Of a DNA stretch of 64,000 nt, positions 56,727 to 64,000 are shown piece by piece. A program made the translations under genes and the position numbers. Numbering within the stretch: the stretch's first letter is position 1; every line of letters begins with the position of its first letter. Origin of the DNA: Paraliobacillus zengyii (lineage in GTDB: Bacteria > Bacillota > Bacilli > Bacillales > Amphibacillaceae); NCBI RefSeq assembly GCF_003268595.1, contig NZ_CP029797.1, forward strand, positions 1,757,501 to 1,821,500. Reading direction: 5' to 3'. The notes below the pieces were generated by a model. That model worked only from the letters and a program-made list of their open reading frames with translations. It was not told the origin of the DNA and did no database searches.

Positions 56727-57947
56727 ATGTTACATAACCCAACAGGAAAAGAGCGGTTAGCATTAGCTTTTCTGCTCAGTATGCTCGGGATACTAGGTCC
56801 GCTTAATATTGATATGTATTTGCCTAGTTTTCCAGATATAGCAAGTGATTTAAATGCCAGTGCTCCACTTGTTCAATTAAGTTTAACAACATGTTTAATC
56901 GGTCTTGCAGTTGGTCAAATAATTGTAGGACCAATTAGTGATGCACAGGGGAGAAGGAAACCTTTATTAATATCGATTTCCTTATTTGCATTAGCATCGG
57001 TACTATGTGCAATTGCGCCGAATATAACTACCTTAATACTAGCTCGATTTTTACAAGGACTTACTGCTTCTGCTGGAATTGTTCTATCGCGTGCTGTCGT
57101 CCGTGATGTCTTTACTGGAAGAGAATTCACGAAATTTTTTGCGCTATTAATGGTCATTAATGCAGCAGCACCAATGATTGCCCCAATGACGGGTGGTGCC
57201 ATCTTATTACTACCGTTTGCAAGTTGGAATACAATATTTTTCTTTTTAGGTTTATTAGGTTTCATTATCGTGGTCACAGTAGCAATTCGGTTAAAAGAAA
57301 CCCTTTCAGTTGAGAAAAGAATTCCAAGTTCATTAGGACATTCTATTCGTACAATGGGTAATTTAATGAAGGATCGTTCCTTTATCGGGTATGCATTAGT
57401 TGTAGGTTTTGTTCATGGAGGCAGTTTTGCTTACGTATCAGGAACGCCGTTTGTTTATCAGGGAATCTATGATGTATCGCCACAAGTTTTCAGCGTTTTA
57501 TTTGGTATAAATGGTTTAGCAATTATAACAGGTAGTTTTACTATTGGACGTTTAGGTGGCATTATTCATGAAAGGAAATTGTTGCGAATTGCGGTTATTA
57601 TTGCTGTCAGTGCGACTTCATTGTTGCTTATTATGACAATCATTCAAGGTCCATTAGCAATGCTTGTCCTATCAATTTTCATTTACATGACCGCAATGGG
57701 CATGGTATTGACAAGTTCATTTACACTCGCAATGGAAAAGCAAGGGCACCGCGCAGGTAGTGCAAGTGCTGTATTAGGTATGTTCCCTTTATTGCTTGGT
57801 TCTTTTGTTTCCCCACTTGTGGGTATTAATGAAACGACAGCCATACCAATGGGCGTGATATTATTTATTACATCTTCTATTGGCGCAGTTGCATTCTTTA
57901 CTTTAACTAAAAATCAAACAGTTCAAGAAGTAGAAATAGGGGGTTAA
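56727..57947 (+). CDS. Bcr/CflA-family drug-efflux MFS transporter
   Basis: This 406-residue protein has 12 predicted membrane helices. The N-terminus LGPLNIDMYLPSFPDIASDL is the Bcr/CflA signature, and GPISDAQGRRKPLL is the MFS loop-2/3 motif. The ILARFLQGLTASAGIVLSRAVVRDV segment fits proton-drug antiporters. The substrate is unknown. AGAGGTG lies about 12 bases before ATG 56727. No regulator is adjacent. Confidence 0.9.
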   Translation: MLHNPTGKERLALAFLLSMLGILGPLNIDMYLPSFPDIASDLNASAPLVQLSLTTCLIGLAVGQIIVGPISDAQGRRKPLLISISLFALASVLCAIAPNITTLILARFLQGLTASAGIVLSRAVVRDVFTGREFTKFFALLMVINAAAPMIAPMTGGAILLLPFASWNTIFFFLGLLGFIIVVTVAIRLKETLSVEKRIPSSLGHSIRTMGNLMKDRSFIGYALVVGFVHGGSFAYVSGTPFVYQGIYDVSPQVFSVLFGINGLAIITGSFTIGRLGGIIHERKLLRIAVIIAVSATSLLLIMTIIQGPLAMLVLSIFIYMTAMGMVLTSSFTLAMEKQGHRAGSASAVLGMFPLLLGSFVSPLVGINETTAIPMGVILFITSSIGAVAFFTLTKNQTVQEVEIGG

Positions 57948-58018
57948 CTCCTATTTTTTTTGGATAATTTGTTGATCAAGTACATATCCTAAACCTGTTG
58001 ATCGGGGAGGTGAACGAT

Positions 58019-58231
58019 ATGGAAAACCAATACAACAACAATCAAAAAGGTGGAGCGAAGAAAGCTGCAAAGGCTGTTAAAAATACGGCTGGTGTTGCTT
58101 TTGAAGCTGCTGAAAATACAATCCAAGCAACAGAAAACATTGCAATGAATGCTGTTGACCAAACCGCTAACCTTGTAGATAAAACAACGAATTCAATGAA
58201 AAAAGATTCTAACCAACAAAACAATAAATAA
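58019..58231 (+). CDS. Small Ala/Asn/Thr-rich amphipathic helical protein
   Basis: A 70-residue protein with hydrophilic ends (MENQYNNNQKGG and MKKDSNQQNNK) and a central helix with an approximately 11-residue periodicity (AGVAFEAAENT, IQATENIAMNA, VDQTANLVDKT). This resembles LEA-like or apolipoprotein-like sequences. ATG 58019 follows GGGGAGGTG; an in-frame ATG 21 bases earlier is not needed. The family is not recognised; a stress role is only a guess. Confidence 0.75.
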   Translation: MENQYNNNQKGGAKKAAKAVKNTAGVAFEAAENTIQATENIAMNAVDQTANLVDKTTNSMKKDSNQQNNK

Positions 58232-58247
58232 TTGATAGTATTTTTAC

Positions 58248-58287
58248 GTAATACCCTTCACTCCATTAATAGAGTGAAGGGTATTAC
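58248..58287 (+). repeat. Perfect 16-bp inverted repeat between two small genes
   Basis: GTAATACCCTTCACTC pairs perfectly with GAGTGAAGGGTATTAC over an 8-nt loop. No T run follows in the forward direction. It could be a weak terminator or the 5' leader structure of the next gene. Confidence 0.7.
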
Positions 58288-58319
58288 ATACATAGTAAAA
58301 TTATCTAGGAGAGTAAATC

Positions 58320-58550
58320 ATGGACTTATATCAAATCAAGAATATGATTATTGATGATGAACAATATAGCGAAGAATCCATAACAGTGGATTTCACTAAT
58401 AATAATAAACGCTACAGTATCACGTTAAATAAAGCAGATTTGGAGGTTGTTAATACTTGGGTATTTGAGAATAACACATCTATTCCTGCAAGTTTGCCAG
58501 ATGAGATTATTAAATCAATAAAAGAAGATGTGAAAAAACAGATTAACTAA
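58320..58550 (+). CDS. Hypothetical protein, 76 residues
   Basis: A small acidic soluble protein, MDLYQIKNMIIDDEQYSEES at the start, with a short beta-rich part (ITVDFTNNNKRYSITLNKADL) and a C-terminal helix (PDEIIKSIKEDVKKQIN). No motif is recognised. TAGGAGAG precedes ATG 58320. Confidence 0.75.
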   Translation: MDLYQIKNMIIDDEQYSEESITVDFTNNNKRYSITLNKADLEVVNTWVFENNTSIPASLPDEIIKSIKEDVKKQIN

Positions 58551-58633
58551 CCTAAGCCTTTCTGTTTGTTTCCTTGTTTTTAAGGTGCTACTATTATAAG
58601 GGAATAATCAAGAGAAAGAAGGGACAGAGCTAA

Positions 58634-59635
58634 ATGTCACATACAAATATACCTGTATCTGTCTTAAACTTAGCGCCTATTAGAGAAGGTCAGGGAGCTA
58701 AAGATGCAATAGATGATATGGTTCAACTGGCACAAGCAACAGAGAAAATGGGCTATAAACGCTATTGGATAGCAGAACACCACAATACACCAACATTAGT
58801 AAGTTCAGCTACTTCCATTTTAATTAAACATACTTTGGAACATACAGAACACATTCGTGTTGGTTCTGGTGGCGTCATGCTTCCTAACCATGCACCACTA
58901 GTAGTAGCTGAGCAATTTGGTACGATGGCTACCATCTATCCAAATCGTTTAGACTTAGGTTTAGGTCGCGCACCTGGAACTGATATGATGACCGCTAACG
59001 CGTTGAGGCGATCGGGTAATGATACCGTCAATACTTTTCCAAATGATATTAAAGATTTACTTACTTATTTTGGACCAGAAGAAGGACAAGGATATATTAA
59101 AGCACATCCAGGGGTAGGTACACGTATTCCGCTTTATATTCTTGGATCATCAACAGATTCAGCTGTATTAGCAGCCAAATTAGGTTTACCATATGTATTT
59201 GCTTCACACTTTGCGCCAAAACATATGGAAGAAGCGATTGCTATTTATCGTGACCGTTTCGAGCCTTCCGAATACCTTGATGCTCCTTATATGACTGTCT
59301 GTCTAAATGTAATTGCAGCTAAAAGTGATGCAGAGGCAGAATTTCAATTAACAACCATGCAACAATTTTTCTTGAATATTGTACGAGGTACTAAAAATCC
59401 ATTAAGCCCTCCTGTTAAAGATATGGATCAGATATGGGGACCGCAAGAGAAAGCAATGTCAAGTTCAATGTCAAGTGTAGCTTTAATTGGTGGAAAAGAC
59501 ACAATAAGAAAACAATTGACGAATTTTCAGGAGAAATATAATGTAGATGAAATAATGGCTGTATCTTATATATATGATCCAGAAGTACAAAAGCGGTCGT
59601 ATGAAATCTTTAAAGATGTAGTAGATGGTAATTAA
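58634..59635 (+). CDS. Luciferase-like (LLM class) flavin-dependent oxidoreductase
   Basis: This TIM-barrel flavin-dependent monooxygenase-like protein has 333 residues. Landmarks are [82 protein letters not shown] and [26 protein letters not shown]. These match the YceB/YhbW-type group with unknown substrates. AGAAGGGAC lies before ATG 58634. It ends at a terminator shared with the convergent transporter gene. Confidence 0.9.
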   Translation: MSHTNIPVSVLNLAPIREGQGAKDAIDDMVQLAQATEKMGYKRYWIAEHHNTPTLVSSATSILIKHTLEHTEHIRVGSGGVMLPNHAPLVVAEQFGTMATIYPNRLDLGLGRAPGTDMMTANALRRSGNDTVNTFPNDIKDLLTYFGPEEGQGYIKAHPGVGTRIPLYILGSSTDSAVLAAKLGLPYVFASHFAPKHMEEAIAIYRDRFEPSEYLDAPYMTVCLNVIAAKSDAEAEFQLTTMQQFFLNIVRGTKNPLSPPVKDMDQIWGPQEKAMSSSMSSVALIGGKDTIRKQLTNFQEKYNVDEIMAVSYIYDPEVQKRSYEIFKDVVDGN

Positions 59636-59678
59636 GGATTGCGGTCTTAGTTTAAGTTAAATAAATTTATTTTTTATA

Positions 59679-59732
59679 AAAAGAGGTCAGAAACTAGGGG
59701 CGAATGTCTCGCTAGTTTCTGACCTCTTTACA
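59679..59732 (+). terminator. Bidirectional terminator between LLM oxidoreductase and nitrate transporter genes
   Basis: A perfect 18-bp stem, AAAGAGGTCAGAAACTAG with CTAGTTTCTGACCTCTTT, has A- and T-rich flanks on both strands and a 15-nt loop. Confidence 0.92.
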
Positions 59733-61199
59733 TTATATTATATTAGTTGAAACTTTCGCATTACTCTTTTTATCTTTTTCAAATGTCTGTTCTTGAATTG
59801 CTTCCATATCTGGTTCTTTTAAGAATAGTGTACAAAAGAAACAAATAACTGCAGCACAAGCTATTGTTACAAAAAAGAATCTAGGACTTACAAAACTAAA
59901 GATAGTTAAAAATACTGTACCACCAATATTTCCATAAGCGCCGACCATACCGGAAACTTGTCCTGTTACACGTTTCTTAACAAGTGGAACCATGGCATAT
60001 ACAGCACCCTCACCTGCTTGAACAAAAAACGAGCAACACATTGTGATAGCAATGGCAAGACCTATTGGCCAACCTGATTCAATTTGAGACATACCGATGT
60101 AACCTAGAGCTAGTCCAAGCATTAAGATATTTAGGGTCTTTTTTCGTCCGAATTTATCACTTAACCAGCCACCACCGGGACGTGACATGAGATTCATAAA
60201 GGCAAAACTACTGGCAATTAAACCAGCCTGTGCGATACTTAGTGTAAATGTTTGTTCAAAGAAAAATGGTAACATCGATACAACAGCAAGTTCCGATCCA
60301 AATGTGCAAAAGTAAGAAAAGTCTAAAATAGCTACTTGTTTAAATGCGTATTTTTCCTTCTCTGGTACACCATTCTTTAGTGTTTCTTTATTTACATCCC
60401 AAATTTTATAAACATTTAATAATAGGAAAAATAATAAAACTCCTAGAACAGTAAATGCAATACCATCACTAATAAAATTTAATTGCCAGCCTAGTCTATA
60501 AGTTAGAAAACCAAGAATACCGTATACTGGAATTGTCATTATAATGAGACCGACCATATCTTTATGACTGGTAATCTCTAATGCGCCACTTTTCTTGGGT
60601 CGTTTGTATTCTATGCCTTCTGGCGTATCACTGACTATTCGCTTAAATATAAATCCGTAGCCAAGTGCAATAAGCCCTGTTAAAGCAATTGCAATTCTCC
60701 AACCATTGTCACCACCGAAAATGACTGCTAATGTTGGTAAAATAATTGCGGCTGCAGCAGAACCGAAATTCCCCCAACCACCATAGATTCCTTCTGCTAA
60801 GCCTACTTGTTTTGAAGGGAACCATTCAGAAACAAGTCGAATACCAACAACGAAACCTGCTCCGATAATTGCTAGAAACATTCGAGAGATCATTAATTGA
60901 ATAAAGGAATCTGATAGAGCGAAAGCGAAACAAGGAATACTCAATATCATTAATAAGTTAGAAAATACTTTTTTTGGACCAAACTTGTCAACTAACATAC
61001 CAATTAATACTCGAGCAGGTATTGTTAGTGCAAGGTTTGCTATACCTAAAATAGCTACTTGATCATTTGTTAAATTAAATGTTTCTTTTAAGGTAGAGAT
61101 GAATGGAGCCATGTTGAACCAGACAACAAACGTAATGAAAAATGCTAACGTAGTAAAACTTAATACTTTTCGATTTCCTTTGTAAATGTTTTTATCCAT
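59733..61199 (-). CDS. NarK/NasA-family nitrate/nitrite MFS transporter
   Basis: A 12-helix MFS protein of about 488 residues. The nitrate-signature-like glycine segments GIYGGWGNFGSAAAAIILP (first half) and GMVGAYGNIGGTVFL (second half) are present, as are FVVWFNMAPF in helix 1 and GMLVDKFGPKKVF in loop 2-3. It imports nitrate or exports nitrite. No nitrate or nitrite reductase gene is near. I prefer ATG 61199 with GGAAG 5 bases upstream; TTG and GTG starts 12 and 24 bases earlier are also possible. Confidence 0.9.
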   Translation of the reverse strand: MDKNIYKGNRKVLSFTTLAFFITFVVWFNMAPFISTLKETFNLTNDQVAILGIANLALTIPARVLIGMLVDKFGPKKVFSNLLMILSIPCFAFALSDSFIQLMISRMFLAIIGAGFVVGIRLVSEWFPSKQVGLAEGIYGGWGNFGSAAAAIILPTLAVIFGGDNGWRIAIALTGLIALGYGFIFKRIVSDTPEGIEYKRPKKSGALEITSHKDMVGLIIMTIPVYGILGFLTYRLGWQLNFISDGIAFTVLGVLLFFLLLNVYKIWDVNKETLKNGVPEKEKYAFKQVAILDFSYFCTFGSELAVVSMLPFFFEQTFTLSIAQAGLIASSFAFMNLMSRPGGGWLSDKFGRKKTLNILMLGLALGYIGMSQIESGWPIGLAIAITMCCSFFVQAGEGAVYAMVPLVKKRVTGQVSGMVGAYGNIGGTVFLTIFSFVSPRFFFVTIACAAVICFFCTLFLKEPDMEAIQEQTFEKDKKSNAKVSTNII

Positions 61200-61613
61200 A
61201 TTTGCTTCCAATTTGAAATCCACCTTTCAATTACTTTCTGTTGCTCTTATTCTAATGGATTAAAAGAGGTATTCAATAAACATGTTATATTATCTTACAG
61301 ACAAAAGCAGAAATGAAAGTTGTTTTGTCAGAGTTTGTAAACACTTACACCGTTGACTTGTATGTAAAAATCAGTGTCTATAATTCGGAATATTTAGATT
61401 TAACGAAAAACTGTTAATTTACCAAATATAATTGTATTTCATTATTTCGATTTTTGTTAAAAACTATTTCTTTGTGATGCATGCGTTTATTTACTATATT
61501 ATGAATAAAAATTTCATGGTACAATAAATATGTACTAAACTGCATGAGATAGACTCATCTTAATAATGGGAGTTGTACCTATTTGACCTCATGGTTTAAA
61601 GGAGGAAAAAGAA
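61200..61613 (+). other. Divergent intergenic region nitrate transporter / squalene-synthase-like gene
   Basis: About 400 bases between divergent genes. A palindrome TGTAAACACTTACA at 61336-61349 matches the CcpA cre consensus except at one central base. TTGACT (61353) and TATAAT (61379) are 20 bp apart, too far for a good promoter. No FNR-type TGTGA-N6-TCACA site was found. No ORF. Confidence 0.45.
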
Positions 61614-62432
61614 TTGAATGATGAAAAGAGACTACAAAAAGAAGCTATGAACGTACTCAAACAAACAAGTCGGACGTTTTACATACCAATTACTTTATTG
61701 GAATCTACATTAAAAAGAACCGTAGCTTCTGCATATCTTTGTATGCGTGCAATTGATGAAATTGAGGATCATGAAATGCTTGAACCTGAAATAAAACAAT
61801 ATTTATTGAATTCTATTAGTATGCTATTAAAGAATGAATTTGATAATGAGAGATATGAGCAACTACTAGAGGAATATAAAGCTTTATTACCTGAGGTTAC
61901 CTTACGTCTTGGAGATTGGCTTCATATATGCCCCCAAGGTATAGTTGATCAAGTAAAAGAGTCGACTAGTATAATGGCCGCTGGTATGGGCAAATGGGCG
62001 ATGAAAGATTGGCAAATCACTAGTAAGGAAGAACTTGACGATTATACGTATTATGTAGCCGGACTAGTTGGTGTGATGTTATCAGATATTTGGAAATGGT
62101 ATGACAACACGGAAACAGATAAAGAATTAGCGATTGCTTTTGGTAGAGGTTTGCAATCTGTTAATATATTACGGAACCAAGAGGAAGATAGTGAACGCGG
62201 GGTTAGTTTTATGCCGGATAATTGGAATCGTGACGACATGTTTCATTATGCAACAACGAATCTTAATTTAGGTCAGGAATACATAAAAGATATTAGTAAT
62301 CGTAATATTCTGATTTTTTGTAAAATCCCTTTGGCTCTCGCAAATAAAACATTAAAAGCGTTAAAAAGCGGAAGAGAAAAGATCACCAGAAATGAAGTAG
62401 AATCTATCGTGGATCAGGTAACTACTGAGTAG
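61614..62432 (+). CDS. Squalene/phytoene synthase-like protein (YisP-type)
   Basis: A 272-residue all-helical trans-prenyltransferase-like protein. The first Asp motif is intact: RAIDEIEDH (Asp48, Asp52). YYVAGLVGVMLSDIW is typical of the family. The second motif, normally NxxRDxxED, reads NILRNQEED (184-192): the first Asp is Asn188. TTG 61614 is the start, 8 bases after AAGGAGG. No carotenoid or squalene genes lie near. B. subtilis YisP, a related protein, acts on farnesyl diphosphate to give farnesol; a similar role is an inference. Confidence 0.85.
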   Translation: MNDEKRLQKEAMNVLKQTSRTFYIPITLLESTLKRTVASAYLCMRAIDEIEDHEMLEPEIKQYLLNSISMLLKNEFDNERYEQLLEEYKALLPEVTLRLGDWLHICPQGIVDQVKESTSIMAAGMGKWAMKDWQITSKEELDDYTYYVAGLVGVMLSDIWKWYDNTETDKELAIAFGRGLQSVNILRNQEEDSERGVSFMPDNWNRDDMFHYATTNLNLGQEYIKDISNRNILIFCKIPLALANKTLKALKSGREKITRNEVESIVDQVTTE

Positions 62433-62543
62433 AGATATTTTCCTTTTAACCTAAAACATAAAATTAGACTTCTTGCTAGTAAAAGCTTAGAATTAAATTA
62501 TCTTGTTTTCGAGATGATTTACTTTAAATGAGGGGGATATGAA

Positions 62544-63104
62544 ATGTTAAAAATAGGTATTATTTTAGGAAGTGTCCGTCAAGGACGTAATGGAGAAGCG
62601 GTAGCTAACTGGACGTATGATTTTGCAACAAATCGTAACGATGAGGCTTCATATGAGATTGTTGACTTAGTGGATTATAACTTACCATTTTTAGGGGCGG
62701 CAGTACCCGAAGCTGGTAAACAAGAGGCGGAAGCGGCTATCAAGGCATGGTCAGAAAAGATTGCCTCGTTTGATGGGTATATTTTTGTTGCACCAGAATA
62801 TAACCATTCAATAGGTGGTGCTTTGAAAAATGCACTAGACTACTTGAATCCAGAAATAAATAATAAAGCTGCAGGCTTTGTTGGTTATGGTGGAATGGGT
62901 GGTGCGAGAGCATATGAAAACTTACGTTTAATCTTAGGTGAATTACAAGTCGCTGATGTGCGAACTGCTATTGGATTTTCATTAATGACTGATTTTGAAA
63001 ACTTTAGTGTATTCAAACCGGCAGATTACCATGCAGCTAATGCCAATGAGATGCTTGATCAACTCATTTCATGGAGTGGAGCATTAAAAACGATTAGAAA
63101 ATAA
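62544..63104 (+). CDS. NADPH-dependent FMN reductase-family protein
   Basis: This 186-residue flavodoxin-fold oxidoreductase has LGSVRQGRNGEAVANW (phosphate-binding loop of FMN, 9-24), the APEYNHSIGGALKNALDYL signature (about 83-101) and GYGGMGGARAYENLRLIL. The family reduces FMN, quinones or azo dyes with NAD(P)H. GAGGGGG lies before ATG 62544. It could supply reduced flavin to an LLM-type enzyme such as the one at 58634, but the two are not in an operon. Confidence 0.9.
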   Translation: MLKIGIILGSVRQGRNGEAVANWTYDFATNRNDEASYEIVDLVDYNLPFLGAAVPEAGKQEAEAAIKAWSEKIASFDGYIFVAPEYNHSIGGALKNALDYLNPEINNKAAGFVGYGGMGGARAYENLRLILGELQVADVRTAIGFSLMTDFENFSVFKPADYHAANANEMLDQLISWSGALKTIRK

Positions 63105-63112
63105 AAAGACAA

Positions 63113-63151
63113 GAAAACTTTCGTGCTACATGTGCATGGAAGTTTTTTTGT
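63113..63151 (+). terminator. Intrinsic terminator after the FMN reductase gene
   Basis: AAAACTTTCGTGC pairs with GCATGGAAGTTTT (two wobbles), followed by a T run. Confidence 0.85.
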
Positions 63152-63163
63152 TGATATTGTAAA

Positions 63164-63172
63164 TGATATAAT
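63164..63172 (+). promoter_or_regulatory. Extended -10 promoter of coaA
   Basis: TGATATAAT (63164-63172) is a perfect extended -10 (TGnTATAAT); the -35 is not clear. It lies about 75 bases before the start codon. Confidence 0.45.
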
Positions 63173-63246
63173 AGAAAATAAATATGGTTTTTATGTTAAA
63201 GTTATATATAGCTAGATAATGTAGTTCATAGTTTAGGAGCTTGGAT

Positions 63247-64000
63247 ATGGAAAAAAGTAAATACTCAAGATTCATGTCGTTTACAAGAGATGAATGGGCT
63301 AAGTTTCGCTCAAATACGCCGCTAACTATCTCACAATCTGAAATTAAATTCCTACACGGAATAAATGAACAGATATCTTTAGAAGAAATAATCGATATAT
63401 ATTTACCACTAATTCGATATTTGTCCTATAGAATGGAAGCAGTTAAAAAAACAGATAAAGTTAATGAAGCATTTTTTCAACAGGATATTAAGAAAGGTCC
63501 TTTTATTATTGGTGTAGCAGGAAGTGTTGCAGTAGGAAAAAGTACGACGTCAAGAATTTTAGAATCTTTACTGTTAAATTCACCTAATCAACCAAAAGTT
63601 GCTCTCATTACAACAGACGGCTTTTTATTTCCAAACGATGTTCTTGAGGCTAAAGGAATTATGAATAAAAAGGGTTTTCCTGAGAGTTATGATATAAAAG
63701 CTTTGATTACTTTTATGAAACAAGTTAAGTTAGGCGAAAAAAAGCTTCAAGCACCAATATATTCACATGAAAAATATGATATCATACCAGATCAATACAT
63801 AGACATTAATGAACCAGATATTGTAATCATTGAAGGAATAAATGTTTTACAGACATCAAAATCCATAGGTGAACGTACACCAAATATTTTTGTTTCAGAC
63901 TTTTTTGATATTTCGATTTATGTGGATGCAGATGAACCTGATATTAGGAAATGGTATATTGAACGTTTTAAAATACTGAAAAATACCGCTTTTGCTAAAA
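63247..64000 (+). CDS. coaA: Type I pantothenate kinase, N-terminal part (cut by window end)
   Basis: This enzyme phosphorylates pantothenate, the first step of coenzyme A synthesis. The frame opens at ATG 63247 ([20 protein letters not shown]), 7 bases after AGGAG, and stays open to the window end (251 codons). P-loop [13 protein letters not shown] (near residue 90), [11 protein letters not shown], the KGFPESYD segment and IIEGINVLQ are typical of the CoaA type, not of CoaX. The full protein is usually about 315 residues, so about 60 are missing here. Confidence 0.95.
   Translation, partial: MEKSKYSRFMSFTRDEWAKFRSNTPLTISQSEIKFLHGINEQISLEEIIDIYLPLIRYLSYRMEAVKKTDKVNEAFFQQDIKKGPFIIGVAGSVAVGKSTTSRILESLLLNSPNQPKVALITTDGFLFPNDVLEAKGIMNKKGFPESYDIKALITFMKQVKLGEKKLQAPIYSHEKYDIIPDQYIDINEPDIVIIEGINVLQTSKSIGERTPNIFVSDFFDISIYVDADEPDIRKWYIERFKILKNTAFAK

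Noticed and set aside
61353..61384. TTGACT and TATAAT upstream of the squalene-synthase-like gene
   Set aside because: The spacer is 20 bp, too long for a confident sigma-A promoter.
1..64000. tRNA, rRNA, CRISPR, insertion sequences, prophage
   Set aside because: None could be seen by eye on either strand; no repeat-spacer pattern, transposase or integrase ORF is present.

Overview
The window is a low-GC chromosomal segment of an endospore-forming member of the Bacillaceae, most like the halophilic or halotolerant genera around Oceanobacillus and Gracilibacillus. The evidence is the gene order, the full set of sporulation genes (dpaA/dpaB, spoIIIE, spoVS, cotE, spoVK, tepA), Shine-Dalgarno sequences of the AGGAGG type, frequent TTG and GTG starts, and strongly acidic stretches in exported proteins. 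I cannot name the species from sequence alone.

Bases 1 to about 48300 follow the Bacillus subtilis truB-to-glnA chromosome segment. In order it carries: truB (3' end), ribF, rpsO, pnp; an M16 peptidase and ymxH; dipicolinate synthase dpaAB with asd, dapG and dapA, which together run from aspartyl phosphate toward dipicolinate and lysine; tepA, ylzJ and spoIIIE; a BMP-type nucleoside ABC importer (bmpA-yufOPQ); ymfF-ymfH-ymfI-ymfJ, rodZ, pgsA, cinA, recA, rny, ymdB, spoVS; an M19 dipeptidase; miaB, ymcA, cotE, mutS, mutL; a Dps-like protein; miaA, hfq; a small frameshifted gene and a DUF2268-type lipoprotein; spoVK, hflX, ynbB, glnR, glnA. Compared with B. subtilis, ylxY is missing after pnp, rnjB is missing after dapA, and tdh-kbl is replaced by a dipeptidase. 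Insertions sit between mutL and miaA and between hfq and spoVK.

Bases 48300 to 64000 lose this synteny. This part has an AT-rich 0.9-kb stretch with several tiny membrane-peptide ORFs, an SDR dehydrogenase, an RNase J gene (probably the relocated J2), a four-LysM NlpC/P60 cell-wall endopeptidase, a membrane-anchored Mrr-like nuclease, a YitT-type membrane protein, several small unknown proteins, a Bcr/CflA-type drug exporter, a luciferase-like monooxygenase, a NarK-type nitrate/nitrite transporter, a squalene/phytoene-synthase-like enzyme with an altered second Asp motif, an FMN reductase and the 5' part of coaA.

Regulatory sites include a perfect GlnR/TnrA operator before glnRA, a LexA-like box before recA, a sigma-K-type promoter before dpaA, several sigma-A promoters, a perfect 18-bp hairpin at the 5' end of the pnp transcript, and about 25 intrinsic terminators or hairpins. 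I saw no tRNA, rRNA, CRISPR array, insertion sequence or prophage. The observations most worth checking are the frameshifted mini-gene at 41486-41650, the damaged N-terminus of the adjacent lipoprotein gene, the apparent AUU-started and minus-strand mini-ORFs at 48.5-48.9 kb, the squalene-synthase-like protein and the Sm-like Arg/Tyr-rich protein.
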